Shown here piece by piece: positions 1-8,988 of a stretch of 64,000 bases of DNA. Origin of the DNA: CAVYXK01 sp963708245 (GTDB lineage Bacteria; Pseudomonadota; Alphaproteobacteria; Acetobacterales; Acetobacteraceae). Every line of letters begins with the position of its first letter. Positions within the stretch are counted from its first letter, which is position 1. The DNA is taken from positions 2,790,001 to 2,854,000 of the forward strand of contig OY970201.1 in the NCBI GenBank assembly GCA_963708245.1. Direction: 5' to 3'. Below the pieces are notes generated by a model, which ran no database searches, was not told where the DNA came from, and saw nothing but the letters and a program-made list of their open reading frames with translations. The translations under genes and the position numbers were made by a program.

Positions 1-142
1 GACCATGAAGCAAAACCACGCGCGCCGCAAGGCGCGAACCGCGTGTCCCGGCGCAAGCACGGGAAAACAGCGACAGTCCCGCGCCGCCTTGCGAGTCCGA
101 AAATGGCGAGAGCGGAGCCTGGAACCCTGCCATTATGCACGC

Positions 143-1657
143 ATGCATCTGGACCGCGAGGCCTGCTACCGGGCGCTTTTGACGCGCGACGCGCGGTTCG
201 ACGGACGGTTCTTCATCGCCGTCCGGACTACGGGAATCTATTGCCGACCGATCTGTCCGGCGCGGGCGCCGAAGCTCGAGAACATCATCTTCATGCCGAG
301 CGCGGCGGCCGCGCAGGAGGCCGGCTTCCGCCCCTGTCTGCGCTGCCGGCCGGAGACCTCACCGGATCTCGCGGCTTGGAACGGGACCTCGAGCACGGTG
401 TCCCGTGCGCTGGCACTGATCGCGGCCGGCGCGCTGGACGAGGATGACGTGGACGGGCTGGCGGCGCGGCTTGGCATGGGAGAGCGGCAGCTCCGTCGGT
501 TGTTCCAGAAACATCTCGGTGCCTCGCCGAAGGCGGTGGCGCAAACCAGGCGCTCTTTGTTTGCCAAGCAGTTGATCACCGACACCCGGCTTCCTCTGGC
601 CGAAGTCGCCTTGGCGGCCGGTTTCGGGAGCGTCCGTCGCTTCAACGACACGTTCCGGAAGCTGTATGGGCGCACGCCCCGCTCCCTCCGGCGCGGCGAC
701 GCCACGACGGCAGCAGCCGACTCCGCCGTGACACTGACCCTCCCCTACAAGCCGCCATACGACTGGTCCGCCATGGTGGGCTTCCTGGCGCCGAGGGCTA
801 TACCCGGCGTCGAGCATGTGCGGCCTGATGTCTACGCGCGGACAATTTCCCTCAGGGGCTCGCACGGAACGATTGCAGTCCGGCCGGCGGACCCGCGGCG
901 AGATGCGCATGCTCTCGTCGCCACGATCCGCTTCCCCGTCATCACGGCGCTGCCGGCGATCGTCGAACGCATCCGGCGCATTTTCGATCTGGGCGCGGAC
1001 CCGGCCATCGTCGCGGAGCATCTTTCCGCGGATCCGCGGCTCGCGCCGCTGGTTGCCGCGCGGCCGGGTCTGCGGGTCCCCGGCGCCTGGGACGGCTTCG
1101 AGCTAGCGATACGGGGCATCCTCGGCCAGCAGATCTCGGTCGCCGCCGCCACTCGCCTCGCCGGCAAGCTTGTCGCCGCCTATGGCATTCCGCTTCCGTT
1201 GCCGGACGGACCGGATGTGCCGGGTCTCCGATACGCGTTTCCCTCCCCGGACCGGGTCATCGGCACCGACCCGGCGGCGGCGCTCGGCATGCCCGGCGCG
1301 CGCGCCAAGGCGATTCTGTCGCTGGCTGCCGCGGCCATGGCGGATCGGCGGCTGTTCGAGCCGGGCCCGAGTCTTGAAGCTGCGATCGAGCGGCTCCGGG
1401 CTCTCCCCGGCATCGGCGAATGGACCGCCCAGTACATTGCCATGCGCGCATTGCGCGAACCCGACGCCTTCCCGGCTGCCGATATCGGACTGCTGCGGGC
1501 GTCGGCCACCGGCCAGGGACGGCCGACACCAGCGGAGCTGCTGATCCGTGCTGCCGCGTGGCGCCCATGGCGGGCCTATGCCGCTCTGCACCTCTGGACG
1601 GCGGGTGCGGCCACGCCCGGCCCTGCGAAGGAGAGGCCCCTTGAAGCTGCTGCTTAG
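143..1657 (+). CDS. alkA: Ada-AlkA fusion: bifunctional transcriptional regulator / DNA-3-methyladenine glycosylase
   Basis: Cytoplasmic base-excision repair protein of 504 residues that removes alkylated purines and probably senses methyl damage. Domains in order: an Ada metal-binding domain with the four cysteines Cys34, Cys38, Cys65 and Cys68 (CRPIC and CLRC); an AraC-type helix-turn-helix at about residues 85-190; an AlkA N-terminal domain; and a helix-hairpin-helix GPD domain with LPGIGEW at 421-427 and the likely catalytic Asp447 (PAADIG). The reading frame is open upstream to base 5, but ATG 143 starts exactly at the conserved domain. The ogt gene overlaps its 3' end by 17 bases, so the two are translated together. 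The fusion architecture is well known in proteobacteria. Confidence 0.9.
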   Translation: MHLDREACYRALLTRDARFDGRFFIAVRTTGIYCRPICPARAPKLENIIFMPSAAAAQEAGFRPCLRCRPETSPDLAAWNGTSSTVSRALALIAAGALDEDDVDGLAARLGMGERQLRRLFQKHLGASPKAVAQTRRSLFAKQLITDTRLPLAEVALAAGFGSVRRFNDTFRKLYGRTPRSLRRGDATTAAADSAVTLTLPYKPPYDWSAMVGFLAPRAIPGVEHVRPDVYARTISLRGSHGTIAVRPADPRRDAHALVATIRFPVITALPAIVERIRRIFDLGADPAIVAEHLSADPRLAPLVAARPGLRVPGAWDGFELAIRGILGQQISVAAATRLAGKLVAAYGIPLPLPDGPDVPGLRYAFPSPDRVIGTDPAAALGMPGARAKAILSLAAAAMADRRLFEPGPSLEAAIERLRALPGIGEWTAQYIAMRALREPDAFPAADIGLLRASATGQGRPTPAELLIRAAAWRPWRAYAALHLWTAGAATPGPAKERPLEAAA

Positions 1658-2183
1658 CCGCGTCCCGTCTCCGATCGGGACGATACTGCTCGTCACTGAC
1701 GGAGCAGCTCCGTGCGCGCTCGAATTCCTGGAGCACGAACCGCGCCTGCGCCGTTCACTCCGACTACAGTACGGTTCGTACACGCTGACCCCGAACCGAG
1801 AGGCCGGCGAGCCCGGCAGGCGCATTGAGGCCTATTTCGAAGGAGACATGGCTGCGCTGGACCAGCTTCCGGTTCGTCCCGGCGGCACGGAGTTCCAGCG
1901 TCTGGTCTGGGCGGCGCTGCGTCTGATCCCGCCCGGTACGACCACGACTTACGGCCAACTGGCTGCGCGGATCGGCAGGGCGAAAGCGAGTCGAGCAGTA
2001 GGGCTCGCGAACGGCGCCAATCCAGTTGCGATCGTGGTGCCCTGCCACCGCGTCGTCGGTGCGGACGCAAGCCTGACAGGCTATGGTGGCGGCATTGAGC
2101 GGAAGGCGTGGTTGATCGCGCACGAACGCCGCCACACCGCAGGGATCCCGCAGCAACCGGCTGTCGCTTCAGTACCACAATAG
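1641..2183 (+). CDS. ogt: Methylated-DNA--[protein]-cysteine S-methyltransferase
   Basis: Suicide repair enzyme that moves the methyl group of O6-methylguanine onto its own cysteine. The active-site motif PCHRV is present with Cys135, followed by the usual GYGGG substrate loop and a lysine-tryptophan pair. I chose TTG at 1641 because GGAGAGG lies just upstream (about 1630-1636) and the protein then begins at the conserved beta strand (KLLLSRVPSPIG). It gives 180 residues, normal for the family. The start lies inside the end of the glycosylase gene, so translation is coupled and the pair forms an adaptive-response operon. Confidence 0.9.
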   Translation: MKLLLSRVPSPIGTILLVTDGAAPCALEFLEHEPRLRRSLRLQYGSYTLTPNREAGEPGRRIEAYFEGDMAALDQLPVRPGGTEFQRLVWAALRLIPPGTTTTYGQLAARIGRAKASRAVGLANGANPVAIVVPCHRVVGADASLTGYGGGIERKAWLIAHERRHTAGIPQQPAVASVPQ

Positions 2184-2351
2184 TTGCTGTCCAGTGGGAA
2201 TCGCTCGGCTGCTCTGCACGTGGAGCATGTTGCGTTGCCGCAGTGAAAGGTGGTAGCAATCACGCCGTTGCTATGGTACTCGGAGCGAGTGGCGACGCGC
2301 TCGAGAGGGTTCGCCGTGAAGTGAGCGTGCCAACCGGGCTCCCTCCCTGCT

Positions 2352-2440
2352 GTCACTACGAAGAGCGAAACGAGACGCAATCGCCACGATGGTGTGCACC
2401 ATCCCAGGGAATTGCTTCGCATTCGGCTCGCGATGACGGG
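2352..2440. repeat. Imperfect inverted repeat with palindromic core
   Basis: Intergenic element in the 423-base gap after ogt. Left arm (about 2352-2387) and right arm (about 2405-2440) are diverged inverted copies of a GTCATxGCGAGC...GCAATxxC type sequence, and the centre is GATGGTGTGCACCATC, a perfect 7-bp stem. Sequences of this type are common intergenic repeats in bacterial genomes. No gene was recognised in the rest of the gap. Confidence 0.55.
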
Positions 2441-2606
2441 TTGTCCGCCAACCGGCGTCATGAGTTCAGGGCAAAATCTAAACCTAAATTCAGGAGTTAG
2501 CCTCATGACCGAAGAACGACATATCTTGGTAAGCTGTGAACTACATCACAGCGCATGAAGGCAGACAGCGATAGGTTGGCCCTCGCACCTGGAGGCGAGG
2601 GCTGAG

Positions 2607-2936
2607 ATGCTGAATGACGATCTCTCCGCCTACTTCGTAGCTGTGAGTTCTCTGCGAAGCGCGGACCCGTCCGTTCGCCGACCGGCGCTCTCCGTACTTT
2701 TGATATTGGCGCGCGGCTCCAAGGGGCCCGTTCAGGCCAGGGCGGAACGCGCGCTGGCGAAGGAATTTGGGCCCTACGCCGTCAGCGAAGGCCTGTCAGG
2801 CTGCGTTGGGTCACCGGGGGCTGTGCATGCCTGTTGTGACGACGATAGGGACTGCCGGGCATGCCCATGGTTATGGGAGGACGCGCTATCGGACTTCGAC
2901 GCGCGGGCAGCCTTTGGTGTGGGCGCGGAGGTTTGA
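2607..2936 (+). CDS. Hypothetical protein (weakly supported)
   Basis: Reading frame of 109 residues starting ATG at 2607 with GGAGG about ten bases upstream. The first 60 residues look like plausible coding sequence (acidic start, then an alternating helical pattern with RRPALSVLLILARG). The second half is cysteine-rich and compositionally different, which suggests either a degraded gene or chance. I do not recognise the family. It stands alone between ogt and the sensor kinase. Confidence 0.3.
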   Translation: MLNDDLSAYFVAVSSLRSADPSVRRPALSVLLILARGSKGPVQARAERALAKEFGPYAVSEGLSGCVGSPGAVHACCDDDRDCRACPWLWEDALSDFDARAAFGVGAEV

Positions 2937-3609
2937 TACGGCGCTCAATAGCAATAGGAAGTATCGAAACCCTACACATGAAATGTCATCGAGAAGATCT
3001 ACCGCAGAGGTGCAGAGCCCGCAGAGGAAATTGCTGCTCGGCCGCGTTGAGCTCACCAACAAACTCACGGTGAATTTCCATCGCCGCCTCGATCATCGCT
3101 TGCATCAATTCGCTACGCCATTTTGTCGTGCACATTGAACCTCTGCACCTTGGTCGGGCAGGGCGGGCCTCTTCAAGAGGCCGAGAATTAAACGGGACAC
3201 TGGGGCAAAAGGGCGGACATGACGGCGTGGCACCGGGTTCGCCCGAGGGTCAATCTTCGGGCCGGCTGGTGTAATCGCTGCGTTCCGCTCTATCGAGCGC
3301 ACTGATGACCGTACGGGCGCTCTGTTGCGATTGATGGAAAGTCGCGCGATCGGTCCCATCCTGCCAGGGCCAAGCGTGACGACCACCGCGTGCCGAATGG
3401 GTCGAGTTGCATTCGTCGCGGCAGACGGATTCACTGTGGCGACCGTACCGGAGCAGCGAGCGGAACGCGTGGCGCATGATGGTCGAGCCGGAGGCGGCTG
3501 GGTTAGAGCGTCGGGCCGCTGTCTCCGGGTCGGCCACGATGCCCGATGTGAACCAGGGCGACCTTCGGCGCCGCAGCACCCGCCTGGCGCGGCTTAGGGA
3601 CTACAGCCT
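2937..3609. other. Intergenic region without a supported gene
   Basis: About 670 bases ahead of the sensor kinase. Several open frames of 60-110 codons exist on both strands, but none has a convincing ribosome binding site or a recognisable motif. A short minus-strand stretch near 3040-3110 reads IEAAMEIHRE, vaguely like a GxxExxY protein start, but it breaks off at once. I see no RNA gene or strong hairpin. Confidence 0.4.
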
Positions 3610-4809
3610 TTGGGCGGTGGGCTGATCCTCGGGCTCCTGACGATCATCGCGGCACTCTTCGCCGTCGCGGTCGCGCTATGGGTGCGCACCCGGCGCCTTG
3701 CCCGCGAAGCGGATCGACAGGCGCGACTCTCTGCGCAGCAAGCGGCGGAGCTGGAACGTCTCCGCCGCGCCGACGCAGCCATCGTCGAGCGGCTGCCGGA
3801 TCCGCTGATCGTGCTGGATGCCGAGCAGCGGGTGCGACGGACGAACGCCGCCTCGCGCGCTGCCTTCGGCACGGATGCGGCCGCCGTGCTACGTCATCCC
3901 GGCCTGCGCGGGGCCATCGACCGGGCCTTCGCGACCGGCGAGGCGCAGAGCGTCGAGCTATCGCGGCCGGTGCCGGTGCCGCGCGAGGTTCTGGCCACGG
4001 TGGTGCCGCTCGATCCGCCTTTGGCCGATGGCGGCTGCGCCATCGTCGTCCTCTCCGACCGGACCCGGGAGCGGGCGGTCGAGCGCACGCGATCGGATTT
4101 CGTCGCCAACGCAAGCCACGAGCTACGCACGCCGCTCGCCTCGTTGATCGGCTTCATCGACACGCTGCGCGGCTCGGCCGCTGACGATCCGCCGGCGCAG
4201 CAGCGTTTCCTCGGCATCATGGCCGAGCAAGCAGGGCGGATGAACCGGCTGATCGACGACCTCCTCAGCCTGTCGCGTATCGAGCTGGTCGAGCACCAGC
4301 CGCCAGCCGAGCAGGTCGATCTCGGCGGGCTATTGACCCGCCTGGTGGCCGGGTTCGAGCCGCGGTTGGTCGCCGAGGCTATGACGCTGGAGACAAGGTT
4401 GGCGCCTAGGCTGCCACCGGTCGCCGGGGATGCGGACCAACTCGCACAGGTCGTGCAGAACCTGCTGGACAACGCGGTCAAATACGGCGGCGAGGGCAAG
4501 CTCGTGCGACTCGAGCTGGCGCCGGCACCCAGGGGAGGGCGCTGGCCCCCCCGCCCGGGGCTGGTGCTCTCGGTGACCGATCGTGGGCCGGGTATCCCGC
4601 GCGAGCACCTACCGCGGCTGACTGAGCGATTCTATCGGGTAGACAAGGGGCGGTCCCGTGCGGTCGGCGGGACCGGGCTGGGGCTGGCGATCGTCCGCCA
4701 TATCGTGAACCGCCATCGCGGCCAGCTTCTAATCGAGAGCGAGGAAGGAGCGGGAACCACTGTCAGCGTCTGGCTGCCCCTCGCCCTCCAACCGGTCACG
4801 CCGCCTTGA
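3610..4809 (+). CDS. PhoR-like sensor histidine kinase
   Basis: Membrane-anchored histidine kinase of 399 residues. One N-terminal membrane segment at about 5-24 is followed by a helical linker, a PAS-like region (about 55-155), a HisKA domain with phospho-acceptor His170 in ASHELRTPLASL, and a HATPase domain with the N box (QNLLDNAVKYGG), G1 box (DRGPGIP) and G2 box (GGTGLGLAIV). The layout matches phosphate-sensor PhoR. No response regulator or pst genes lie next to it, so its partner is elsewhere and the phosphate role is only an analogy. The start taken is TTG at 3610, which directly precedes the hydrophobic segment; it lacks a strong ribosome binding site. Confidence 0.8.
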   Translation: MGGGLILGLLTIIAALFAVAVALWVRTRRLAREADRQARLSAQQAAELERLRRADAAIVERLPDPLIVLDAEQRVRRTNAASRAAFGTDAAAVLRHPGLRGAIDRAFATGEAQSVELSRPVPVPREVLATVVPLDPPLADGGCAIVVLSDRTRERAVERTRSDFVANASHELRTPLASLIGFIDTLRGSAADDPPAQQRFLGIMAEQAGRMNRLIDDLLSLSRIELVEHQPPAEQVDLGGLLTRLVAGFEPRLVAEAMTLETRLAPRLPPVAGDADQLAQVVQNLLDNAVKYGGEGKLVRLELAPAPRGGRWPPRPGLVLSVTDRGPGIPREHLPRLTERFYRVDKGRSRAVGGTGLGLAIVRHIVNRHRGQLLIESEEGAGTTVSVWLPLALQPVTPP

Positions 4810-4949
4810 CGCAGAGATTACCCGCGGGGACATAAAGGCGTTGGAGAACCAGCATGTGATTGCAATAGATACCAGATGGAGGCCCGACTTCGTAGTCATG
4901 CCGGCCTTGCCGGCGGTCACGCGTTGGGGCCTGACATGAGACGGGACGG

Positions 4950-5670
4950 ATGACCTGGCTGCGCTCGGCGCTGTTCAATGCGTTCTTTTTCAGCATCAGT
5001 GGCATTCTCTGCGTCCTCGGCACCTTCCTGCGCCTGGCCCGGCCGCAGGCGACGATCCTGGTTCCGATGGTCTGGGCACGAATTGGTACTGGCCGGCCTG
5101 CAACTCATGTGCGGCATCCGGCTGGAGCTGCAAGGACGCGAATATCTGCCGCGCGGGGGGGCCGCGCTTATCGCCTCGCAGCATCAGTCCACCTTCGACA
5201 CGCTGATCTGGCTCACTTTGCTGCCGCGCTGCTGTTACGTGCTCAAGAGCGAGCTGCGCCGCATTCCGCTGTTCGGCGCCATGATCGCCCCGGCCGGCAT
5301 GATCGTGGTCGATCGTAAGGCAGGTGCGGCGGCGCTAAGGCACCTGATGCGCGAGGCCGAACGTGCCGCCCGCGAGCAGCGCCAGATCGTCATCTTCCCG
5401 GAAGGAACCCGCGGGGAACCGGGTCGGGTGCTCCCGCTTCAGCCGGGTGTGGCGGCGATGGCCGCGCGAACCCGGCTGCCGGTGATCCCGGTGGTGACCG
5501 ATTCAGGGCTTCGCTGGGGTCGGCGCGCATTCCGCAAGCGACCAGGGACCATTCATGTCCGGTTGCTGCCGCCGATCGCCTCTACCGGCGATCGCGATTC
5601 GCTGATAGCCAGGCTGACCGCAGTCTTTGAGGCCGGCTTCGGGAGGGATGTGGACAAGTCTGTGGGCTAA
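4950..5670 (+). CDS. plsC: 1-acyl-sn-glycerol-3-phosphate acyltransferase, frameshifted as read
   Basis: Membrane enzyme that acylates lysophosphatidic acid in phospholipid synthesis. The N-terminus (MTWLRSALFNAFFF, a membrane segment) is read from ATG 4950. Near 5074-5076, at a GGG run, the reading must move by one base to continue with ELVLAGLQLMCGIRLELQ. Removing one G restores a single frame. Downstream are the catalytic HX4D motif (HQSTFD) and the FPEGTR substrate-binding motif, so everything needed for activity is present apart from the shift. The frameshift is probably a sequence error, but a true pseudogene cannot be excluded. Confidence 0.8.
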
Positions 5671-5898
5671 GTATTCGGCCGGCTCTTAGGACGCCGCAAC
5701 GGCAGTCTGTAACTTACTGGTCTAACGCCATTTCTGTTGTGAGCTTGGCCCTTGGGCCGGTGCCGGAAGGCATGGGGATGACTGTGGGCATTTCGCGTTA
5801 CAGTTGCATGACGGTGTCGCAATTATTGGAGCGCTGCCGAGTGTTGTTCTATGCCAGTCATCGCGATAAGCGGCATCGGTCCCTTGCGGAGTGACTCC

Positions 5899-6918
5899 AT
5901 GTGGCGGCGCCTGCTGTTCGCGTTCACCGCCCTGGTGCTGCTGAACGTCGGCGGCGTCTCGATTTACTGGTATGTCGTCGCCAGGCGGGTGTCCGAGGGC
6001 ACTCTCGCCTGGGTGGCCGCTCGGCGGGCAGAGGGATGGACCGTCTCAGTGTCCGGCCAGAGCCTCACGGGCTGGCCGCGCACGGCAGGTGTTGCTCTTG
6101 CGGGATTTCGAATCGCCGGAGGGGAGCCGGACATACCGGGCGGGGTATCCTGGGGGACAGAACGCCTGCTCGTCGGGCTCGACCTGCTGCATCCGACCCA
6201 TCTGGATGTGTTCGCCTCGGGGGTGCAGCGGATCGGCCCGTTGCGGGGTCCGGACGTCGCCTATACTACCGAGTTGACGCGCCTGCTCGTGCCGCTGCGG
6301 TCGTCAACTCCGACTGCCGAACTGACGGAACGCGCGCTCCGCGTCGGCACGGATGGCCTGGCAATCGGTGCCGTGCGCGCGCTGATCGGCGCGGACCCGA
6401 CGGCGGGCAAGGCCCAGGCGGCGCTGAGCGTGACCCTCGACGCGCGGGACATCGTGCTGCCGCCCCACGTCAACTGGCCGCTCGGCCGGCAATTCGCATC
6501 GCTGTCGGCCGATGTGGCGCTCGACGGGCCGATACCCTCCCCGCGCGGCTTTACCGTGGATGCGCGTGTCTGGCGCGACGGCGGCGGTGCCATCGATCTG
6601 AGGCGAGTCGATCTGCGCTGGGGACCGCTGGACGGCAGCCTGACCGGGACGGCGTCGCTCGATCAGGACCTGCAGCCTCTGGCAAGCGGTGCGGCGCGGG
6701 TGACCAATTACGCCGAGACATTGGATTTGCTGGCAGCACGCCGGATCATCGGCGCCGATGCCGCGCTGGCGGCGAAAGCCGTGCTGTCGCTGCTTGCCTC
6801 GGTACCGGCGAGCGGGCCAGCGCAGGTGGAGATTCCGTTCACCATCCGCGACGGCATCCTGGCGGTCAGGGGCATTCCGTTGGCGAAGCTGCCGGCGCTG
6901 CAATGGCCGTCTTCGTAG
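5899..6918 (+). CDS. DUF2125 family protein
   Basis: Protein of 339 residues with one N-terminal membrane anchor or uncleaved signal (about 3-25, LLFAFTALVLLNVGGVSIYW), followed by a long beta-rich periplasmic region. The pattern, including the early GWTVSVSGQSLTGWP stretch, matches the DUF2125 family found in alphaproteobacteria. Function is unknown. ATG 5899 directly precedes the basic residues and the hydrophobic segment, so it is preferred over the in-frame codon at 5851. Confidence 0.7.
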   Translation: MWRRLLFAFTALVLLNVGGVSIYWYVVARRVSEGTLAWVAARRAEGWTVSVSGQSLTGWPRTAGVALAGFRIAGGEPDIPGGVSWGTERLLVGLDLLHPTHLDVFASGVQRIGPLRGPDVAYTTELTRLLVPLRSSTPTAELTERALRVGTDGLAIGAVRALIGADPTAGKAQAALSVTLDARDIVLPPHVNWPLGRQFASLSADVALDGPIPSPRGFTVDARVWRDGGGAIDLRRVDLRWGPLDGSLTGTASLDQDLQPLASGAARVTNYAETLDLLAARRIIGADAALAAKAVLSLLASVPASGPAQVEIPFTIRDGILAVRGIPLAKLPALQWPSS

Positions 6919-7000
6919 ACGCGCCGGCCGCACGCCCACCTCTCCCGCTTTTTCGGGGCCTCGCACGCGGCACCCTCACCCGGCGCGCTGCGCGCGGCGA

Positions 7001-7022
7001 CCTCTCCCGCGAGCGGGAGAGG
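7001..7022. repeat. CTCTCCCGC palindrome, terminator-like
   Basis: Perfect 10-bp stem CCTCTCCCGC / GCGGGAGAGG with a two-base loop, in the gap after the DUF2125 gene. A half copy lies at about 6941. Related palindromes occur at 39562-39591 and 45340-45362, so this is a dispersed repeat. It may also act as a terminator, although no T-run follows. Confidence 0.6.
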
Positions 7023-7167
7023 TGAAGTAGGGCGCTGGCGTCGGCGGCATCGACCCGCTACAATGCATCCATGAGTTTCCGGACCCCTGGCACGCGAATT
7101 AGCACCCCGGCTGCATGACGCAGCCGGAGCCCGTTCGTTCGTGCCCTCTGTCCGGAGCCTTCCTTCT

Positions 7168-7455
7168 ATGTCGAATGACCTTGTGCCCTGTGCGGCTGAC
7201 GTGGCCGTCCGTTTCATGCTCGACGTCGATGCCGACCCCGCCCTTCTACCCCGCCTGCTGGCGCCGTTCGCCCGGCGCAACCTGACCCCCGACCGGATGT
7301 GGTCACACCGCAGCGGCCGTATCATGCATGTCGAGATCGCGATGGAGGCTATGCCGGCATCGGCCGTGGCACTTGTGGAGGGCAATCTGAGCCAGGTGGT
7401 CGGGGTGCGCAGCATCACTCGAGTGCGGCCGGATCGGCAGCGTAACGCAGCCTGA
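7168..7455 (+). CDS. ACT-like domain small protein
   Basis: Small soluble protein of 95 residues starting at ATG 7168. The pattern (a strand VAVRFMLDVDAD, a helix LLPRLLAPFARRN, then HVEIAMEAM) resembles the ACT-like fold of regulatory subunits such as acetolactate synthase small subunit, but it stands alone without the enzyme. The frame is open back to GTG 7141, but CGGAG upstream of 7168 favours the later start. Function unknown; a role in amino-acid binding is inference only. Confidence 0.45.
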   Translation: MSNDLVPCAADVAVRFMLDVDADPALLPRLLAPFARRNLTPDRMWSHRSGRIMHVEIAMEAMPASAVALVEGNLSQVVGVRSITRVRPDRQRNAA

Positions 7456-7483
7456 CGGCGGTCCCAGCCGAACCCGTATCGGA

Positions 7484-7741
7484 CTCGAGCGCCGGCAGGA
7501 GCTGACGCCGTTCCTCTGCGCGCAGGCTTGGTTCGTGCTTTGTTATGCGGGGCTGGGTATCAGCATCTTTTCGCTGATAGTGCCGCCGTCTATCACCCTC
7601 TCGCAGGCGGCCGCGCCTCCGGCGTCTCAGTTATTCCTGCTGGTGGGGGCGCTGGTGCTGATCCCGATCATCCTCAGCTACACCGGCTTTGCGAATTGGG
7701 TGCTCCGCGGCAAGGTCCATGCCGGAGAGAATTATCACTGA
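7484..7741 (+). pseudogene. cydB C-terminal fragment (cytochrome bd / cyanide-insensitive oxidase subunit II)
   Basis: About 85 codons read as the last two membrane segments of CydB, with the hallmark PPSITLSQAAAPPASQLF followed by LVGALVLIPIILSYTG and a short cytoplasmic tail. A complete CydB has over 330 residues; the first three quarters, and cydA, are absent, and the ACT-like gene occupies the preceding DNA. It ends TGATG into the DUF2474 gene exactly as in intact cydAB operons. This is a deletion remnant. A short peptide could still be made from GTG 7535. Confidence 0.75.
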
Positions 7742-7836
7742 TGGGCCGGCGGCTGTTGTGGTTCGTGGCGCTTTATTGGGGTGGCCTTGCCGTGGTCGGC
7801 GCCGTCACGTTGGGGCTGCGACCGATAGTTGGCTGA
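7741..7836 (+). CDS. DUF2474 family small membrane protein of a cytochrome bd oxidase
   Basis: Peptide of 31 residues with a single membrane helix (LLWFVALYWGGLAVVGAVTLGL) and a basic start (MGRRLLW), the pattern of DUF2474 proteins encoded after cydAB-type oxidases, comparable to CydX. Its ATG overlaps the cydB stop codon (TGATG). It is intact although its partner subunits are gone, so it probably has no function here. Confidence 0.6.
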   Translation: MGRRLLWFVALYWGGLAVVGAVTLGLRPIVG

Positions 7837-8103
7837 GCCGGACGGCACGGCGAGCCGGGGGAAAAGTTCTCGGTCGTGGGCCGAGCTCTCTGGCGCCGCG
7901 AGGTCGTGGCACTTTAGCTGGATGGCACTGCCGCGGTCCGCGTCGTCACTGCGGGACGATAGGGAAGTATCGCTATGCTTGCGTTCAGTACCCGTCGAGC
8001 TATTCTGCAACCTGCCGAAGCCCCTGAGCCACACTTTCCACGATCACTCCCCTGTGCCAGAATCGCGCAGGTCAAAAACGAGCGAAACGCTCAAGGGGGA
8101 GCC

Positions 8104-8970
8104 ATGGTCGATCATCCGCAGCGACGCAATTTCCTGGCGCTGGGCAGCGCCGGCGCGGTGCTTGCCGCGGCCGCGCTCGATGCGCCGCGCGCCGCCGCCC
8201 AGGCGGCATCGACTTCCTTGCTGCGCACCGTGCTGGACCGCGGCCACCTGATTGTCGGGACCGGCTCGACCAACCCGCCCTGGCATTTCGAGGATGACAG
8301 CGGCAAGCTGACCGGCATGGATATCGCCATGGCGCGCATCCTGGCGAAGGGTCTGTTCGACGACGAGACGAAAGTGGAATACGTGCAGCAGGATCCGAAT
8401 GCACGTATCCCCAACATCACCACCGGCAAGGTGGACGTGGTCATTCAGTTCATGACCGTGTCGCCGGCACGCGCCCAGCTCGTAGCGTTCTCGCGGCCGT
8501 ACTATGTCGAGGGCGCGGCGCTGATGACGACGCCATCGGGCAAGTGGCAGACTTACGATGCACTGAAGGCGGCCGGCAGCCAGGTCCGCGCGGCGGTGCT
8601 GCAGAATGTTGATGCCGATACGCTGGTTCACAACGCGCTGCCGCAGGCGCAGGTGTTACAACTCGACACCCAGGCCAACTGCTTCCAGGCGATCACCGCC
8701 AACCGCGCCGACGTCGCGGTGGTGGACGCCTCGACTGTGAAATGGCTGGTGAAGAAGAACCCCGGCGTCTATACCAATCCCGGTTACGCTTACGAGGCGC
8801 AGCTTTACAGCGCCGCCATGCGGCAGAGCGACTTCGATTGGCTGCAATGGGTCAACACCTGCTTTGACGTCGCGATGCACGGTCATCAGCCGGAGATCTA
8901 CACCGCCGCCTTCGAGGAGTTCTTCGGCGAGAAGCCGCCGCCACAGGTGCCGGGCTTCCCGCCCATCTGA
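8104..8970 (+). CDS. Amino-acid ABC transporter substrate-binding protein
   Basis: Periplasmic solute-binding protein (family 3) of 288 residues. ATG 8104 follows GGGGGAGCC and gives a twin-arginine-like leader (RRNFLALGSAG) with cleavage likely after PRAAAQA. The mature start LLRTVLDRGHLIVGTG and the GMDIAMARIL motif are typical of polar amino-acid binders. It is the first gene of an operon with two permeases, an ATPase, an Ntn hydrolase and a CoA-transferase, so its ligand may be an amino acid or N-acyl derivative processed by those enzymes. Confidence 0.85.
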   Translation: MVDHPQRRNFLALGSAGAVLAAAALDAPRAAAQAASTSLLRTVLDRGHLIVGTGSTNPPWHFEDDSGKLTGMDIAMARILAKGLFDDETKVEYVQQDPNARIPNITTGKVDVVIQFMTVSPARAQLVAFSRPYYVEGAALMTTPSGKWQTYDALKAAGSQVRAAVLQNVDADTLVHNALPQAQVLQLDTQANCFQAITANRADVAVVDASTVKWLVKKNPGVYTNPGYAYEAQLYSAAMRQSDFDWLQWVNTCFDVAMHGHQPEIYTAAFEEFFGEKPPPQVPGFPPI

Positions 8971-8988
8971 TCGCGCCTCCAGCCACGA

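Noticed and set aside
2108..2500. 130-codon frame after ogt
   Set aside because: Overlaps the end of ogt and the inverted repeat element; no ribosome binding site or motif.
3040..3110. Minus-strand peptide resembling a GxxExxY protein start (IEAAMEIHRE)
   Set aside because: Only about ten residues fit, with no continuation; too short to call a remnant.
7905..7930. Possible sigma-54 promoter (TGGCAC...)
   Set aside because: The downstream TTGC element is missing at the required distance.
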